Shown one piece after another: positions 49,946 through 60,045 of a stretch of 64,000 bases of DNA (positions within the stretch are counted from its first letter, which is position 1; each line of letters starts with the position of its first letter). The translations under genes were made by a program, and so were the position numbers. This stretch comes from an uncultured bacterium (lineage in GTDB: Bacteria; Bacteroidota; Bacteroidia; Chitinophagales; Chitinophagaceae), in contig CAIKEH010000013.1 of the NCBI GenBank assembly GCA_903826405.1, positions 1 through 64,000 of the forward strand, written 5' to 3'. A model generated the notes under the pieces. That model was not told the DNA's origin and made no database searches. It worked only from the letters and a program-made list of their open reading frames with translations.

Positions 49946-51067
49946 TCAGAGGTCTGCTTTGCGCAATGGTCTGGGCATCCTGACCTCCACCTTCAAGGGA
50001 GTTCCATTGCGTAGCAACATAATCGGAAAACTGGTTTTATCCCTCGCATCGTGAATGGCATTTATAGCCTGCTTCACTGAATTGGCTTCTTTACCGTCCA
50101 CCTGGGTGATGATGTCATCTTCCTTCAGTCCTGCTTTTTCACCAGGAGAGTCGGGTTTTACATCCATCACTTTAACTCCTTGGGAATCTTTCGTTTCTTC
50201 GATCTGTACTCCGAGTCGTGGCCTGTCGTTTACATACAAATCCCTTTCCCAACCCTTGTTGCTGAAATTCTTTGGTGGCAAATAAGGAAAAATCTGGCCT
50301 TCGCTGATCCGTGGAACGGCATCCATGAACTCGTCATCATTCAAGGGCAGGGTGATATCAAAGGTCCCAGAATTCCTCGCCTCTCCCAATTTCACTTTGA
50401 TCTTCTTTGTCTTTTTTTCCCGGATAAAACTGATCAACACTTCATCTCCCGGCTTTTTGGTTTGGATGATCGATGCAAGTGAAGCTTGGTCCGTGATTTT
50501 GTTTCCATCAACAGCCGTGATGACATCTCCTTTGGCCAGTCCAACTTTAGCGGCGGCTGAATTTTCTGATATGCCGGAGATAACCGCGCCTTTTTCCCCT
50601 TTATCTGCTGTCACGCCCAGCATGGCCCGGGGCTTACCTATTTCTTCCCCATCTTCGTTGAAATTCCAGGACTTGGGGCCAGGAACATGGGGAGATGGGA
50701 AACGAAAACTAAAATGCTTCATCCCTGGTTCAATGGATCCATCCGGCACCTCAATCTCAATATTCCGTTCGATAAGGTCATCGAGCCGATCCAGATCTCC
50801 CAACCTGTTCTTATTGATGACGATGTCGCCCCCCTGATATTCCACAAGAGGCTTACCATTGATGGTGATTTTGTCGCCATCAATCACAACGGTCATCTTT
50901 TCCTCATGACCACCGTTGTTGCGGATGATGATCTGTTTCTCAGAATTATTTCTGATGGGTTCTTTGCCAGAAGGTGCTGGCGATACCGACTCCTGTGCAG
51001 TAGCCGTTATCGTAAAGAGGGTCAGCATGCTCACCGATCCCTTCAGCATTAAAGAATATAGTCTCAT
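49946..51067 (-). CDS. Secreted tandem-PDZ protein without protease domain
   Basis: Signal peptide; PDZ 1 GAVISGISENSAAAKVGLAKGDVITAVDGNKI and PDZ 2 GVKVMDVKPDSPGEKAGLKEDDIITQVDGKEA. Confidence 0.8.
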   Translation of the reverse strand: MRLYSLMLKGSVSMLTLFTITATAQESVSPAPSGKEPIRNNSEKQIIIRNNGGHEEKMTVVIDGDKITINGKPLVEYQGGDIVINKNRLGDLDRLDDLIERNIEIEVPDGSIEPGMKHFSFRFPSPHVPGPKSWNFNEDGEEIGKPRAMLGVTADKGEKGAVISGISENSAAAKVGLAKGDVITAVDGNKITDQASLASIIQTKKPGDEVLISFIREKKTKKIKVKLGEARNSGTFDITLPLNDDEFMDAVPRISEGQIFPYLPPKNFSNKGWERDLYVNDRPRLGVQIEETKDSQGVKVMDVKPDSPGEKAGLKEDDIITQVDGKEANSVKQAINAIHDARDKTSFPIMLLRNGTPLKVEVRMPRPLRKADL

Positions 51068-51148
51068 ACTTGGTGAAATTTGAATGGAAAAAAGTCCAGT
51101 AAAAGTAGTGAAGGGGGAAATTGCCCTTAGTTTGAGAATTGTTAAAAC

Positions 51149-53782
51149 TCAGGCGAGCAGATGTCTAATTGCGGCAATGACCTGCTCGAGTCCGGCGGGA
51201 TCCTGGCCACCAGCCGTGGCAAGATTTTTTTGACCTCCACCACCGCCCTTGATCAAGGGTGCAATGATCTCCTTGATGATCTTTCCTGCATCAAGCCCAC
51301 GGGCTGCAACCACTTTGTCATCTATCCCGATGGCCACAAATGGCTTGCCGCCTATATTGGCAGTGAGGAGAATGAGGTAGTCGTTCAAATGGTTCTTCAG
51401 GTCGAAAATGAGTTTCTTGAGTGCCTCGGCATTACCGACATTCACTGCAGAGCCGATGAAAGTCACGCCGTTGATGATCTCATCTTTCATCAGCAGTTCG
51501 TTGCGAATGCCCACGAGCAGCCTTCCCTCGAGATGATCGATGTGTTTCCTGAGTTCTGCATTTTCCTGCTGCAGGTTTTCAATAGCCTTGCCGATCTCCT
51601 TGGGATGGCGCAATTGCTGACCGACGGCAGCCAGAATATCCATCTGATCCCGAACGTGCATAGCTGCTGGCGCACCACATACCGCTTCCACACGACGCAC
51701 ACCGGCAGCTACTGCAGTTTCAGCTGATATGGTGAACAAGCCGAGCTCGCCCGTGGATGAAACATGCGTACCTCCGCATAGTTCTATCGAGTAGGCCGGG
51801 TCGATGATCACCACCCGAACGATATCTGAATATTTTTCACCAAAGAGGGCCGTTGCTCCCATGGAAATGGCTTCTTCTTTCGGCATCTCCCGGATGACCA
51901 CCGGTATATTCTGTCGGATCCTGGCATTGACTATGGATTCTACTTCCCTGATCTCCTCAGCACTCATTTTGGCGAAATGGGAGAAATCGAACCGCAGGTA
52001 TTCGGAGTTTACCAGTGAACCCTTTTGGGCCACATGGGTTCCAAGCACTTTACGCAGTGCGGCATGCAAAAGATGAGTGGCCGAATGGTGAATGGCGGTT
52101 GCCTGTCGTTTTGGTGCATCCACCCAAGCTTCTACGGAACCACTCGTATCAGCGGGCATGTCCGGGACTATATGGAGTATGAGTTCATTCTCGCGCCGGG
52201 TATCGGTAACGGTCACCCGCTCTTCGCCGATCCGCAACCAGCCGGTATCACCTACTTGTCCCCCACTTTCTGCATAGAAGGGAGTATGATCAAGAACGAC
52301 CTGCCAGGATTCTTTCCCCTTGGACTTTATTCTACGGTATCTAAGCAATTTCGCTTCGGCTTCCACCTTATCGTATCCGATGAAAGGGCTGCCTTTTTTA
52401 CCAGCATCCTGATCCTGGACAATGATCCAGTCATCCGTATCCAGTGTGGTCGCGGCCCTGCTTCTTTGTTTCTGCTTACCCATCTCCAACTCGAAGGCAG
52501 TTTCATCCACCTGGTAACCTTTTTCCTGTGCGATGAGCCGGGTCAGATCGATCGGGAATCCATAGGTGTCATAGAGCTCGAATGCAGCGGATCCGTTCAC
52601 TAGCAGATCGACGGATGATTGAGCACTGATCTCCTCGAACTTGCGCAGGCCTTTTTCAAGAGTTCGGTGGAAAGATTCCTCTTCTTCCCTGACCACGCGC
52701 GAAACGAAGTCGGCTTGCTGGTGCAATTCAGGGAAAACGGTCCTGAACTGCTCGCCCAGCAAGGGAATGAGCTGGCAAAGCAGGGGTTTATGATGATCCA
52801 GGAATGAATAATAATACCTGACGGCCCTGCGCAGTATCCGACGGACGACATAACCGGCACCGGTATTTGAAGGCAATTGACCATCGGCGATCGTGAACCC
52901 GATGGCGCGGATATGATCCGCGATCACCCGGAAGGCTACGTCTTTTCGATCCGCCCCTGCTGTATATTTTTTGCCGGTGATCTTTTCCGTTGCGCTGATG
53001 GTACCGCTGAAAATGTCCGTATCATAGTTGGACGACTTGCCTTGCAAGACCCTGACCAATCTTTCCAGACCCATGCCCGTATCCACGTGGGTGGATGCCA
53101 ATGGCTCCAAACTCCCATCCTTCAGCCTGTTGAATTGAATGAAGACGTTGTTCCATATCTCGATCACCTGAGGATGATCCTTATTGACCAATTGTTCGCC
53201 AGGAATTTCGGCCCGTTCACCATCGGGACGGCAGTCAACATGTATTTCGCTGCAGGGACCGCAAGGTCCCATATCTCCCATCTCCCAGAAATTATCCTTT
53301 TTATTACCCAATACAATGTGGTTCTCAGGCAGGTAATGCCTCCATTTGGCCAGTGCAATGGTGGAAGCAGGAAGCTTTTCCTTGGCATCCCCTTCGAAAA
53401 CAGTAGCATATATGCGGTCTTTGGGCAGTTTATATATTTCGGTCAGCAGTTCCCAACTCCAATCAATGGCCTCATTCTTGAAATAATCACCAAAACTCCA
53501 GTTACCCAGCATCTCGAACATAGTATGATGGTAGGTATCCACGCCCACTTCCTCCAGATCGTTGTGCTTCCCACTGACGCGGAGGCACTTCTGGGTATCC
53601 ACTACCCGCTTGAAAGGGGCGGATCTGTTACCGAGGAAATAGTCTTTGAACTGATTCATACCCGCATTGGTGAATAGCAGGGTTGGATCATTCTTGACGA
53701 CGATAGGTGCCGAGGGAACGATATGATGTCCTTTCGATGCGAAAAAGTCAAGGAATCGCTGCCTGATCTCTGCGGAAGTCAT
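51149..53782 (-). CDS. alaS: Alanine-tRNA ligase
   Basis: MTSAEIRQRFLDFFASKGHHIVPSAPIVVKNDPTLLFTNAGMNQFKDYFLG; HSATHLLHAALR editing site; CGGTHV; ATG 53782 preferred. Confidence 0.97.
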   Translation of the reverse strand: MTSAEIRQRFLDFFASKGHHIVPSAPIVVKNDPTLLFTNAGMNQFKDYFLGNRSAPFKRVVDTQKCLRVSGKHNDLEEVGVDTYHHTMFEMLGNWSFGDYFKNEAIDWSWELLTEIYKLPKDRIYATVFEGDAKEKLPASTIALAKWRHYLPENHIVLGNKKDNFWEMGDMGPCGPCSEIHVDCRPDGERAEIPGEQLVNKDHPQVIEIWNNVFIQFNRLKDGSLEPLASTHVDTGMGLERLVRVLQGKSSNYDTDIFSGTISATEKITGKKYTAGADRKDVAFRVIADHIRAIGFTIADGQLPSNTGAGYVVRRILRRAVRYYYSFLDHHKPLLCQLIPLLGEQFRTVFPELHQQADFVSRVVREEEESFHRTLEKGLRKFEEISAQSSVDLLVNGSAAFELYDTYGFPIDLTRLIAQEKGYQVDETAFELEMGKQKQRSRAATTLDTDDWIIVQDQDAGKKGSPFIGYDKVEAEAKLLRYRRIKSKGKESWQVVLDHTPFYAESGGQVGDTGWLRIGEERVTVTDTRRENELILHIVPDMPADTSGSVEAWVDAPKRQATAIHHSATHLLHAALRKVLGTHVAQKGSLVNSEYLRFDFSHFAKMSAEEIREVESIVNARIRQNIPVVIREMPKEEAISMGATALFGEKYSDIVRVVIIDPAYSIELCGGTHVSSTGELGLFTISAETAVAAGVRRVEAVCGAPAAMHVRDQMDILAAVGQQLRHPKEIGKAIENLQQENAELRKHIDHLEGRLLVGIRNELLMKDEIINGVTFIGSAVNVGNAEALKKLIFDLKNHLNDYLILLTANIGGKPFVAIGIDDKVVAARGLDAGKIIKEIIAPLIKGGGGGQKNLATAGGQDPAGLEQVIAAIRHLLA

Positions 53783-53937
53783 GGGGGTAAATCGTTTGTC
53801 CGGAATGATTTCTTGAGTCAAACGGTTATATTTGTCTCCTTCACCCCGGCATGGGGCACAAAAGTACATCATTTGACAGATGTGGCCTTTCTGCGGCCGG
53901 AAGGATGAGGGGCTCAGAAGGACCGGACCGGGAAATC

Positions 53938-54909
53938 ATGAAAAAGGTCAAGTATTTTTATAACACCAATAGCCTCCGGTATGAGAAACTGGTGGTCCCC
54001 CTTCGGGTCAAGTTTCTCCGTGTTCTCGGCTTTCTGGCCACTGCTATTGTCACTGGAATGATCATTGTTGGTCTTGCCTTCCGCTTTCTGGATTCACCCA
54101 AGGAAAAGATCCTCCGACTGCAATATGAAAGGTCTCAGGAAGACCTGACAGCCATTTCCGCGCAGGTAAAGGAGATGGAACAGAAACTGGTTCAATTGGA
54201 GAAAAGGGATAACGACGTATACCGAACCATTTTTGAGGCCAGCCCCATTCCCGACAGCGCTCGGGCGAAAAAGATGGAATTGGAAAAGGAGATCAACCTG
54301 GTTTCTTCAATGGACGAGAATGAATTAGCCTATTCCCTCACCAAAACCATCAAAAACCTGGAAAGCCGGATGCAATTCCAGGAAAAATCCTACAAGGATA
54401 TAGAGTTCATGATCAGAGACAAGGAAAAACTGCTGGCATCCACCCCGGCCATACAGCCGGTAAATAACAAGGACCTCAATAGGTTGGCTTCTGGTTACGG
54501 ATACCGCATCGACCCTGTTTATAAGACGGTTAAATTCCATGCCGGCCTCGATTTTTCCTCCCCGCAAGGCACTCCTATATATGCCACGGCTGATGGTCGC
54601 GTGAACACCGCCGGAAATACCGGCAATGGATATGGTAACCATGTGGTCATCAATCATGGATATGGATACGAAACCCTGTATGGGCACATGGTTCGCGTAA
54701 AGGTGAAGTCTGGTCAATCCGTCAAGCGAGGGGAAGTCATCGGCTGGGTCGGAAGTACGGGGAAATCCACGGGGCCCCACTGCCATTATGAGGTACATAA
54801 ATTGGGCAGGACACTTGACCCCATCTATTTCTTCTATAATGACCTCAGCCCGGAGCAATATCAACAGATCCTGAAGATCGCAGCCTCCGGCAACCAGAGT
54901 TTCGACTAA
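53938..54909 (+). CDS. M23 family metallopeptidase
   Basis: N-terminal TM and coiled coil; LASGYGYRIDPVYKTVKFHAGLDFSSPQGTPIYATADG...GHMVRVKVKSGQSVKRGEVIGWVGSTGKSTGPHCHYEV; ATG 53938 preferred. Confidence 0.93.
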   Translation: MKKVKYFYNTNSLRYEKLVVPLRVKFLRVLGFLATAIVTGMIIVGLAFRFLDSPKEKILRLQYERSQEDLTAISAQVKEMEQKLVQLEKRDNDVYRTIFEASPIPDSARAKKMELEKEINLVSSMDENELAYSLTKTIKNLESRMQFQEKSYKDIEFMIRDKEKLLASTPAIQPVNNKDLNRLASGYGYRIDPVYKTVKFHAGLDFSSPQGTPIYATADGRVNTAGNTGNGYGNHVVINHGYGYETLYGHMVRVKVKSGQSVKRGEVIGWVGSTGKSTGPHCHYEVHKLGRTLDPIYFFYNDLSPEQYQQILKIAASGNQSFD

Positions 54910-54992
54910 ACTGGCCCCCTCCGGTTTATCCTTCACATCCTGTGCATAAATTATTAGCCTGATCCTTGCTGTATTCCTATAAATTCGTCGGC

Positions 54993-55628
54993 ATGCTGGA
55001 ACAACTCGACCTTTTCTCGACCACAACCACTCCCGAATCAGAGATCAAACCGGAAGAAAAGCTGAAAACCGCTTTTGAAAGAAGGTTACGCCCTCCTGTT
55101 GTGGTCATCGCTCCTGAAGAACCTGAAGCCATTCAGCAACCAGAACCCGTTTCGATCAAAATAGTCGCAGAGCCAACTGCCCCTTCTTTACAGGAAGATG
55201 CGGAAATCAAGGTCGTCCAAACCGAGGAAAAGAAAAGCACCAGGGGCAGGAAATCCATCAAGGAGATGGGGCTCGAAGCGGCACGAATAGATGTACCAGC
55301 CGATGACATCCTATATCAGAAGCAGTACTATGGCATTGGCGAGGTGGCCGCCATGTTCCAGGTGAATGCATCATTGCTCCGCTACTGGGAATCAGAATTT
55401 GATATCCTGAAACCCCGGAAAAACCGAAAAGGGGATCGCTTCTTCCGCCCCGACGACATCAAAAATCTGCAACGAATACATCATCTGCTTCGTGAAAGAA
55501 AATACACGATCGATGGTGCAAGGACCTTCCTGAAAGCCACCAAAAAATCCGGGGCCAAATTCGAAGCAATCGAAACATTGAAAAAGATCAAGGGCTTCCT
55601 GCTTGAGCTCAAGGCCGGACTATCATAA
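54993..55628 (+). CDS. MerR family transcriptional regulator
   Basis: YYGIGEVAAMFQVNASLLRYWESEFDILKPRKNRKGDRFFRPDDIKNLQRIHHLLRERKYTIDGAR helix-turn-helix. Confidence 0.9.
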   Translation: MLEQLDLFSTTTTPESEIKPEEKLKTAFERRLRPPVVVIAPEEPEAIQQPEPVSIKIVAEPTAPSLQEDAEIKVVQTEEKKSTRGRKSIKEMGLEAARIDVPADDILYQKQYYGIGEVAAMFQVNASLLRYWESEFDILKPRKNRKGDRFFRPDDIKNLQRIHHLLRERKYTIDGARTFLKATKKSGAKFEAIETLKKIKGFLLELKAGLS

Positions 55629-55674
55629 GTATCCTCCCTGAGCTCTTCATCCGCACCGCACAAATTCCGTTTCC

Positions 55675-56187
55675 ATGTATCGGTACATACTCTTTTGCAT
55701 CTTTTCATCCATGATATTTTCCGCCGTTGCACAACCATGTGTGGATGTATCCAGGGATAGCTCAGGGAGAAAACAATTGGTCGGCATTATTAACCGCAGC
55801 ATGGTGGAGCAGGACACCAGCTTTTCTGAATTTAGTGCAAATGGGAAATGGTATACGCCGCCACCCCAAGCGGTTGAGATCCTGAAAGCAAAAGTTGATT
55901 CCGTTTTTTTCGTCATCATCTTCGGTACCTGGTGCCACGATAGTCAGAACCTGATCCCTCAATTTTTGAAATGGTCGGATGCTGCAGGATTTCCCGAGCG
56001 ACGCATCACCCTATTCGCGGTGGATCGTGCAAAAAAAGTACAAGGAAACATCGCCCAACTCTTCAACGTCAAGAACACACCCACATTCATTGTCATGCAT
56101 AACGGGAAAGAGGCGGGACGTGTAGTGGAATACGGGAAGAGCGGGAACATGGTGGCGGAATTGGCCGCTATCGTGGAAAAACTCTGA
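55675..56187 (+). CDS. Secreted thioredoxin-fold protein with CXXS active site
   Basis: Signal peptide; FVIIFGTWCHDSQNLIPQFLKW and cis-Pro region NVKNTPTFIVMHNGKEAGRVV. Confidence 0.8.
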   Translation: MYRYILFCIFSSMIFSAVAQPCVDVSRDSSGRKQLVGIINRSMVEQDTSFSEFSANGKWYTPPPQAVEILKAKVDSVFFVIIFGTWCHDSQNLIPQFLKWSDAAGFPERRITLFAVDRAKKVQGNIAQLFNVKNTPTFIVMHNGKEAGRVVEYGKSGNMVAELAAIVEKL

Positions 56188-56234
56188 CCAAAAGTAAGCG
56201 AACAGCCAAAGGGTAGCTGGGGCTTCATATACAT

Positions 56235-57323
56235 TCATCGCTTGGGGACCAAGCGAAAGTCCTTTCCTGCACCGGCCAGTTCTATCCCCCTGTCCTCCAT
56301 CAGACGCATGATCGATAGGTTGACCCCCTGCTTCAGTTTCTGAAAATCCTCGATACTGACATCATCGGTGAAGTACTCCGCCTGGATCACGATGGACTGC
56401 GCGGTGAGTTCGCTGAGGTGGACGTTCCTTGATATGATGGAAGGTGCGCCGAGAATGGTCCTGATGCCATTTACCAGTTCCTCCGCTTGATTTGCGGAAG
56501 TTTCCGGCACCAATTCCAGTTTGAGTTCACCTCGACGTTGGGTGCGCAGGGAGAGATTGTCCACTATGCTGTCCACCATCTTTTTATTGGGCACGGTCAC
56601 ATAGGTCTTGTCCGTCGTACGGATCCTTGTGCTTCGTAATCCTATTCTCTCCACTGTTCCGGTGAATTGATCCACTCGAAGAAGATCGCCGGTCGTGAAC
56701 GGACGGTCGAAGAAGATGATGAAAGAGGCGATCAGGTTTTCCAGGCTTTCGCGCGCCGACAATGCTATCGCAGCACCAACGATGCTGAGTCCGGCCAGCA
56801 CCTTGGTGATATCCTTATTGAAAACGAACCGCAAGATTGCCAGCAGGCAAACGATGACGATAATGACCTTCAGGAAATCTTTAAAAAAGATGACCAGTTG
56901 ATTGTCGGACTGATCTGGTGTTAAGTCCGCCTTACGACCCATCACGTAGGCCATATAATCGATCCCCCGCAAAAGCATTCGGAAGAAGGACAGGATGAGC
57001 AGGAAAATAGCCGATCCTTCCAGAAAATGATGAAGACCGAAGGAATGGAATTTCCAATCCATCACCGCTGGATAATTCAAGCTGGAGATGGCCAAGTAGG
57101 TGATCAGCAGAAAAAGGAAGTCCTGAACAGGCCCGAGTATCAGCGTCCGGAAAGTAGCCCGATCGATTTGACGGCCTACCCTGCGCATGGTCCAGAGGAA
57201 GAAATCCGTGAAAAATGTACCTACGAATTTTTTGAGTAGGAATGCTATGAGAATGACACCGGCCACTACGAAATAATTGCTCATCAAATTATCAAGGAGT
57301 GTCCTGTTGAAGATGTCCTGCAT
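56235..57323 (-). CDS. Mechanosensitive ion channel (MscS) family protein
   Basis: VLAGLSIVGAAIALSARESLENLIASFIIFFDRPFTTGDLLRV...GTVERIGLRSTRIRTTDKTYVTVPNKKMVDSIVDN; ATG 57323 preferred. Confidence 0.92.
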   Translation of the reverse strand: MQDIFNRTLLDNLMSNYFVVAGVILIAFLLKKFVGTFFTDFFLWTMRRVGRQIDRATFRTLILGPVQDFLFLLITYLAISSLNYPAVMDWKFHSFGLHHFLEGSAIFLLILSFFRMLLRGIDYMAYVMGRKADLTPDQSDNQLVIFFKDFLKVIIVIVCLLAILRFVFNKDITKVLAGLSIVGAAIALSARESLENLIASFIIFFDRPFTTGDLLRVDQFTGTVERIGLRSTRIRTTDKTYVTVPNKKMVDSIVDNLSLRTQRRGELKLELVPETSANQAEELVNGIRTILGAPSIISRNVHLSELTAQSIVIQAEYFTDDVSIEDFQKLKQGVNLSIMRLMEDRGIELAGAGKDFRLVPKR

Positions 57324-57345
57324 GAGAAGTTGGATATTTGAATGT

Positions 57346-58152
57346 TCATTGAAGCGTGAACAGCCTGATGGCGTCCGCATCAAGTACAAAAATGCCCTGC
57401 CGCATCAGCCTGATCCGCTCTGAATCACGCAGTGCTGCTGGAAGTGGTTTTTCATTCAATTGCAATGTGCCGACGGTATAGGTCATCAGTTTGCCATCCA
57501 GCCTGCCCAAGATCGTTTTACCGATCACCTGTAAGTCTTTCCACTGCAGCAATGGCAACCTGTTCTTGAAAGCACCATAGTAATCGAATACATACATGCC
57601 GCGGGCAGGGTCATAGCAGTAAACGAATCCGTCCTGATCAAAAAGGGTGGCAGGAACGGGCACCTCATCGAAAACCATGCGCAGATCTGCGGTCTCGGAA
57701 AGTATCCTGCCATCTTCACCGATCTTTCGCAATTTGCTTTCCTGCTCGTCCCAGACCCATATATTATTATCATAGGAAGTGCAGATGGCCTTTGCCTGAA
57801 AGATGTTCTGTTTGCGCAGGTCGATCGTGTTGACCACATTCAGGAATCTGTCCAGCACAACAATAGTGCGAAAGTCACGATAGAAAAGCAATGTCTTCAG
57901 CGGGTTTGAAGCATCGATATAACTGAGTTTACCGAATCGACGTACATCGTTATAAACGCCAACCGAATCCCCGGAGGGTCCTGATTTTTTCAATTGATTG
58001 TCTTTCCCGATGGTGTACAGGTTCCCCAGGACATCCGCGGCGAATGAGGTGAACTCTCCGGGTATGGTACGGATAAGCTGAGGGCCACTCCCTTGTTGAG
58101 CGGCCAATCTCATTGACATCCCCGCGAAGAACAGGATCAGCATCAACCTCAT
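57346..58152 (-). CDS. Secreted beta-propeller-like hypothetical protein
   Basis: 268 aa; signal peptide; repeated ITTIG-type strands (FAADVLGNLYTIGKDNQLKKS, YDNNIWVWDEQESKLRKIG, DQDGFVYCYDPARGMYVFD). Confidence 0.6.
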   Translation of the reverse strand: MRLMLILFFAGMSMRLAAQQGSGPQLIRTIPGEFTSFAADVLGNLYTIGKDNQLKKSGPSGDSVGVYNDVRRFGKLSYIDASNPLKTLLFYRDFRTIVVLDRFLNVVNTIDLRKQNIFQAKAICTSYDNNIWVWDEQESKLRKIGEDGRILSETADLRMVFDEVPVPATLFDQDGFVYCYDPARGMYVFDYYGAFKNRLPLLQWKDLQVIGKTILGRLDGKLMTYTVGTLQLNEKPLPAALRDSERIRLMRQGIFVLDADAIRLFTLQ

Positions 58153-58907
58153 GACTTGTAGTATTTCAGCTCCAGCGCATCACCATCAAAAACCACATAA
58201 CTGTCGTATCTGATCCAATCGCCGAGATTGATGTAACGTATGCCTTGTCCAAGATCGTGATCGATGGGAAGGTGGCGATGGCCAAATATGAAATAGTCAA
58301 ACTTTTCCTTTTTCAATACCTGCCTGCAGTATATGATCAACCATTCCTTGTCTTCACCGAGAAAATGCTCGTCGTCCTTACCCGTCACCGCACGACTGCT
58401 TTTGCTGGACCAATTCGCCAGACCCATACCAATGAAGGGGGGTATGATCCCGAATAAGAACTGACAGAAGGGATTCCGGAATAATTTCTTCAGGAATTTA
58501 TACCCGTGATCCCCCGGTCCTAGCCCATCGCCATGCCCGACCAGAAATTTCTTGCCATTGTACTCAAAAGCCTTTGGACCGAAGTAGACGGGAATGTTGA
58601 GTTCTTTCTGAAAATAATCCTTCATCCACATATCGTGGTTCCCTACGAAGAAATGTATGGGTATTCCACTGTCGGTGATATCCGCCATCTTGCCCAAAAT
58701 GCGAACGAAACCACGGGGCACCACTCTTCTATATTCGTACCAGAAATCGAAAAGGTCTCCCACGATAAAAATCACTGCTGCATCGGAACGGGCCTCTTCC
58801 AGAAAACGGACGATCCTCTTCTCTCTGTCCAGACTACTTGCACGATCCGGCACGCCGAGATGAAAATCGGAAAGGAAATAAACTTTTTTGCCGTCGGGTA
58901 ACTGCAT
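58149..58907 (-). CDS. lpxH: UDP-2,3-diacylglucosamine diphosphatase (LpxH-like)
   Basis: VYFLSDFHLG, VGDLFDFWYEY, VGNHDMW, GHGDGLG, FGHRHLP; ATG 58907 preferred over 59006. Confidence 0.85.
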   Translation of the reverse strand: MQLPDGKKVYFLSDFHLGVPDRASSLDREKRIVRFLEEARSDAAVIFIVGDLFDFWYEYRRVVPRGFVRILGKMADITDSGIPIHFFVGNHDMWMKDYFQKELNIPVYFGPKAFEYNGKKFLVGHGDGLGPGDHGYKFLKKLFRNPFCQFLFGIIPPFIGMGLANWSSKSSRAVTGKDDEHFLGEDKEWLIIYCRQVLKKEKFDYFIFGHRHLPIDHDLGQGIRYINLGDWIRYDSYVVFDGDALELKYYKS

Positions 58908-58929
58908 CCTCAAAAGTAATAATATCGGT

Positions 58930-59352
58930 TCAGCCCTGCCGGCTTTTAAAATATTCCAGAACATCTCCCGATGCCACAACCGGTAATCCATCAACCGACC
59001 TCGCATACCAATAAATCCATGCCTTCATCTCCTTGCCTCCGCAATGCACATCAGTCATTGCCCTCCTGTATTCCTGCTTTTCTCCGGCTTCGACCACGAC
59101 ACCCTCGTAATCATCGAGCTGCGCCATGGCCCAACCGAACTGTGCCGTTTCGCGTATTCGGTAAAGTTCTCCCAAGATAATGCCTTCGGAAGATGGAATG
59201 GCCGCAGGATAATTCCCCAAGTCGTACAGCGTGCCTCGAGCAGAAGCATCCCCTTCGAAATGGAAATATTCACTGATGTACTGATATGCGGGATGATGGA
59301 AACCTCTCCTCAGGGATCCGTATACGAACAAGTAGTACGTTTCGGAATTCAT
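58930..59352 (-). CDS. Gamma-glutamylcyclotransferase (AIG2-like) family protein
   Basis: YYLFVYGSLRRGFHHPAYQ and YDLGNYPAAIPS...AQLDDYEG. Confidence 0.88.
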   Translation of the reverse strand: MNSETYYLFVYGSLRRGFHHPAYQYISEYFHFEGDASARGTLYDLGNYPAAIPSSEGIILGELYRIRETAQFGWAMAQLDDYEGVVVEAGEKQEYRRAMTDVHCGGKEMKAWIYWYARSVDGLPVVASGDVLEYFKSRQG

Positions 59353-59394
59353 ATTTTAAAGGTAATGAAACGGTGTTGTACGGGGAAGAGTCGC

Positions 59395-60033
59395 TCACAG
59401 GTCTTCGAGCAGGAAACAATAGACCTCTTTGGGGCCATGTACCCCCACGACCAGGGTTTTCTCGATATCCGCGGTACGACTTGGTCCGGTGGCGAAGCTG
59501 ACCTGTGAGGGAAGGCCTGAGGGATACTTCAGTTGAAGCATTTGAAGGGCATCCTTTACATCATATACGAGTTGAGAGGACAGGGCTACACAGACATGAA
59601 TTGGAGCGTATACACTTGAAGTCCGTCCGCCCGTTCGGGAACTGAGCACCAAGGAACCCGTTCGTGCCACGAGCGCCTCACAGGTTGTGATGGACAGATC
59701 AGCCTGTTCAAGAGGTAGTTCGGAAAATGACCATGCGCCGTCAGGTGAAAGCAGGTTTCGCAGTGTTGGCTCTGAGCAATACACTTCCTTCCAGCCCCTT
59801 TCCACGATGAGTTCCCGGATCTGATGCACCAATTCCTCCCTGCCACTGCAATAAGCGAATTTGCCCAACAACCTGGTGAATTCCTGAGCGAAAGCAACGG
59901 TGAGGTCCTCCGTGGCGGATGGATAGATCTCTCCCGGAGTCTCCTGTTTGGGGAAAGGCAGAGGAACCGGTTGGGCCAGTGATCTCCGGATCTTCGCCAA
60001 TATGGTCTCTCGGGATGAAGTGGTGCCGGCCAT
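59395..60033 (-). CDS. LUD domain (LutC/YkgG-like) protein
   Basis: ETILAKIRRSLAQ; ITTCEALVARTGSLVLSS; FATGPSRTADIEKTLVVGVHGPKEVYCFLLE. Confidence 0.9.
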   Translation of the reverse strand: MAGTTSSRETILAKIRRSLAQPVPLPFPKQETPGEIYPSATEDLTVAFAQEFTRLLGKFAYCSGREELVHQIRELIVERGWKEVYCSEPTLRNLLSPDGAWSFSELPLEQADLSITTCEALVARTGSLVLSSRTGGRTSSVYAPIHVCVALSSQLVYDVKDALQMLQLKYPSGLPSQVSFATGPSRTADIEKTLVVGVHGPKEVYCFLLEDL

Positions 60034-60045
60034 CTTTATCTTCGG

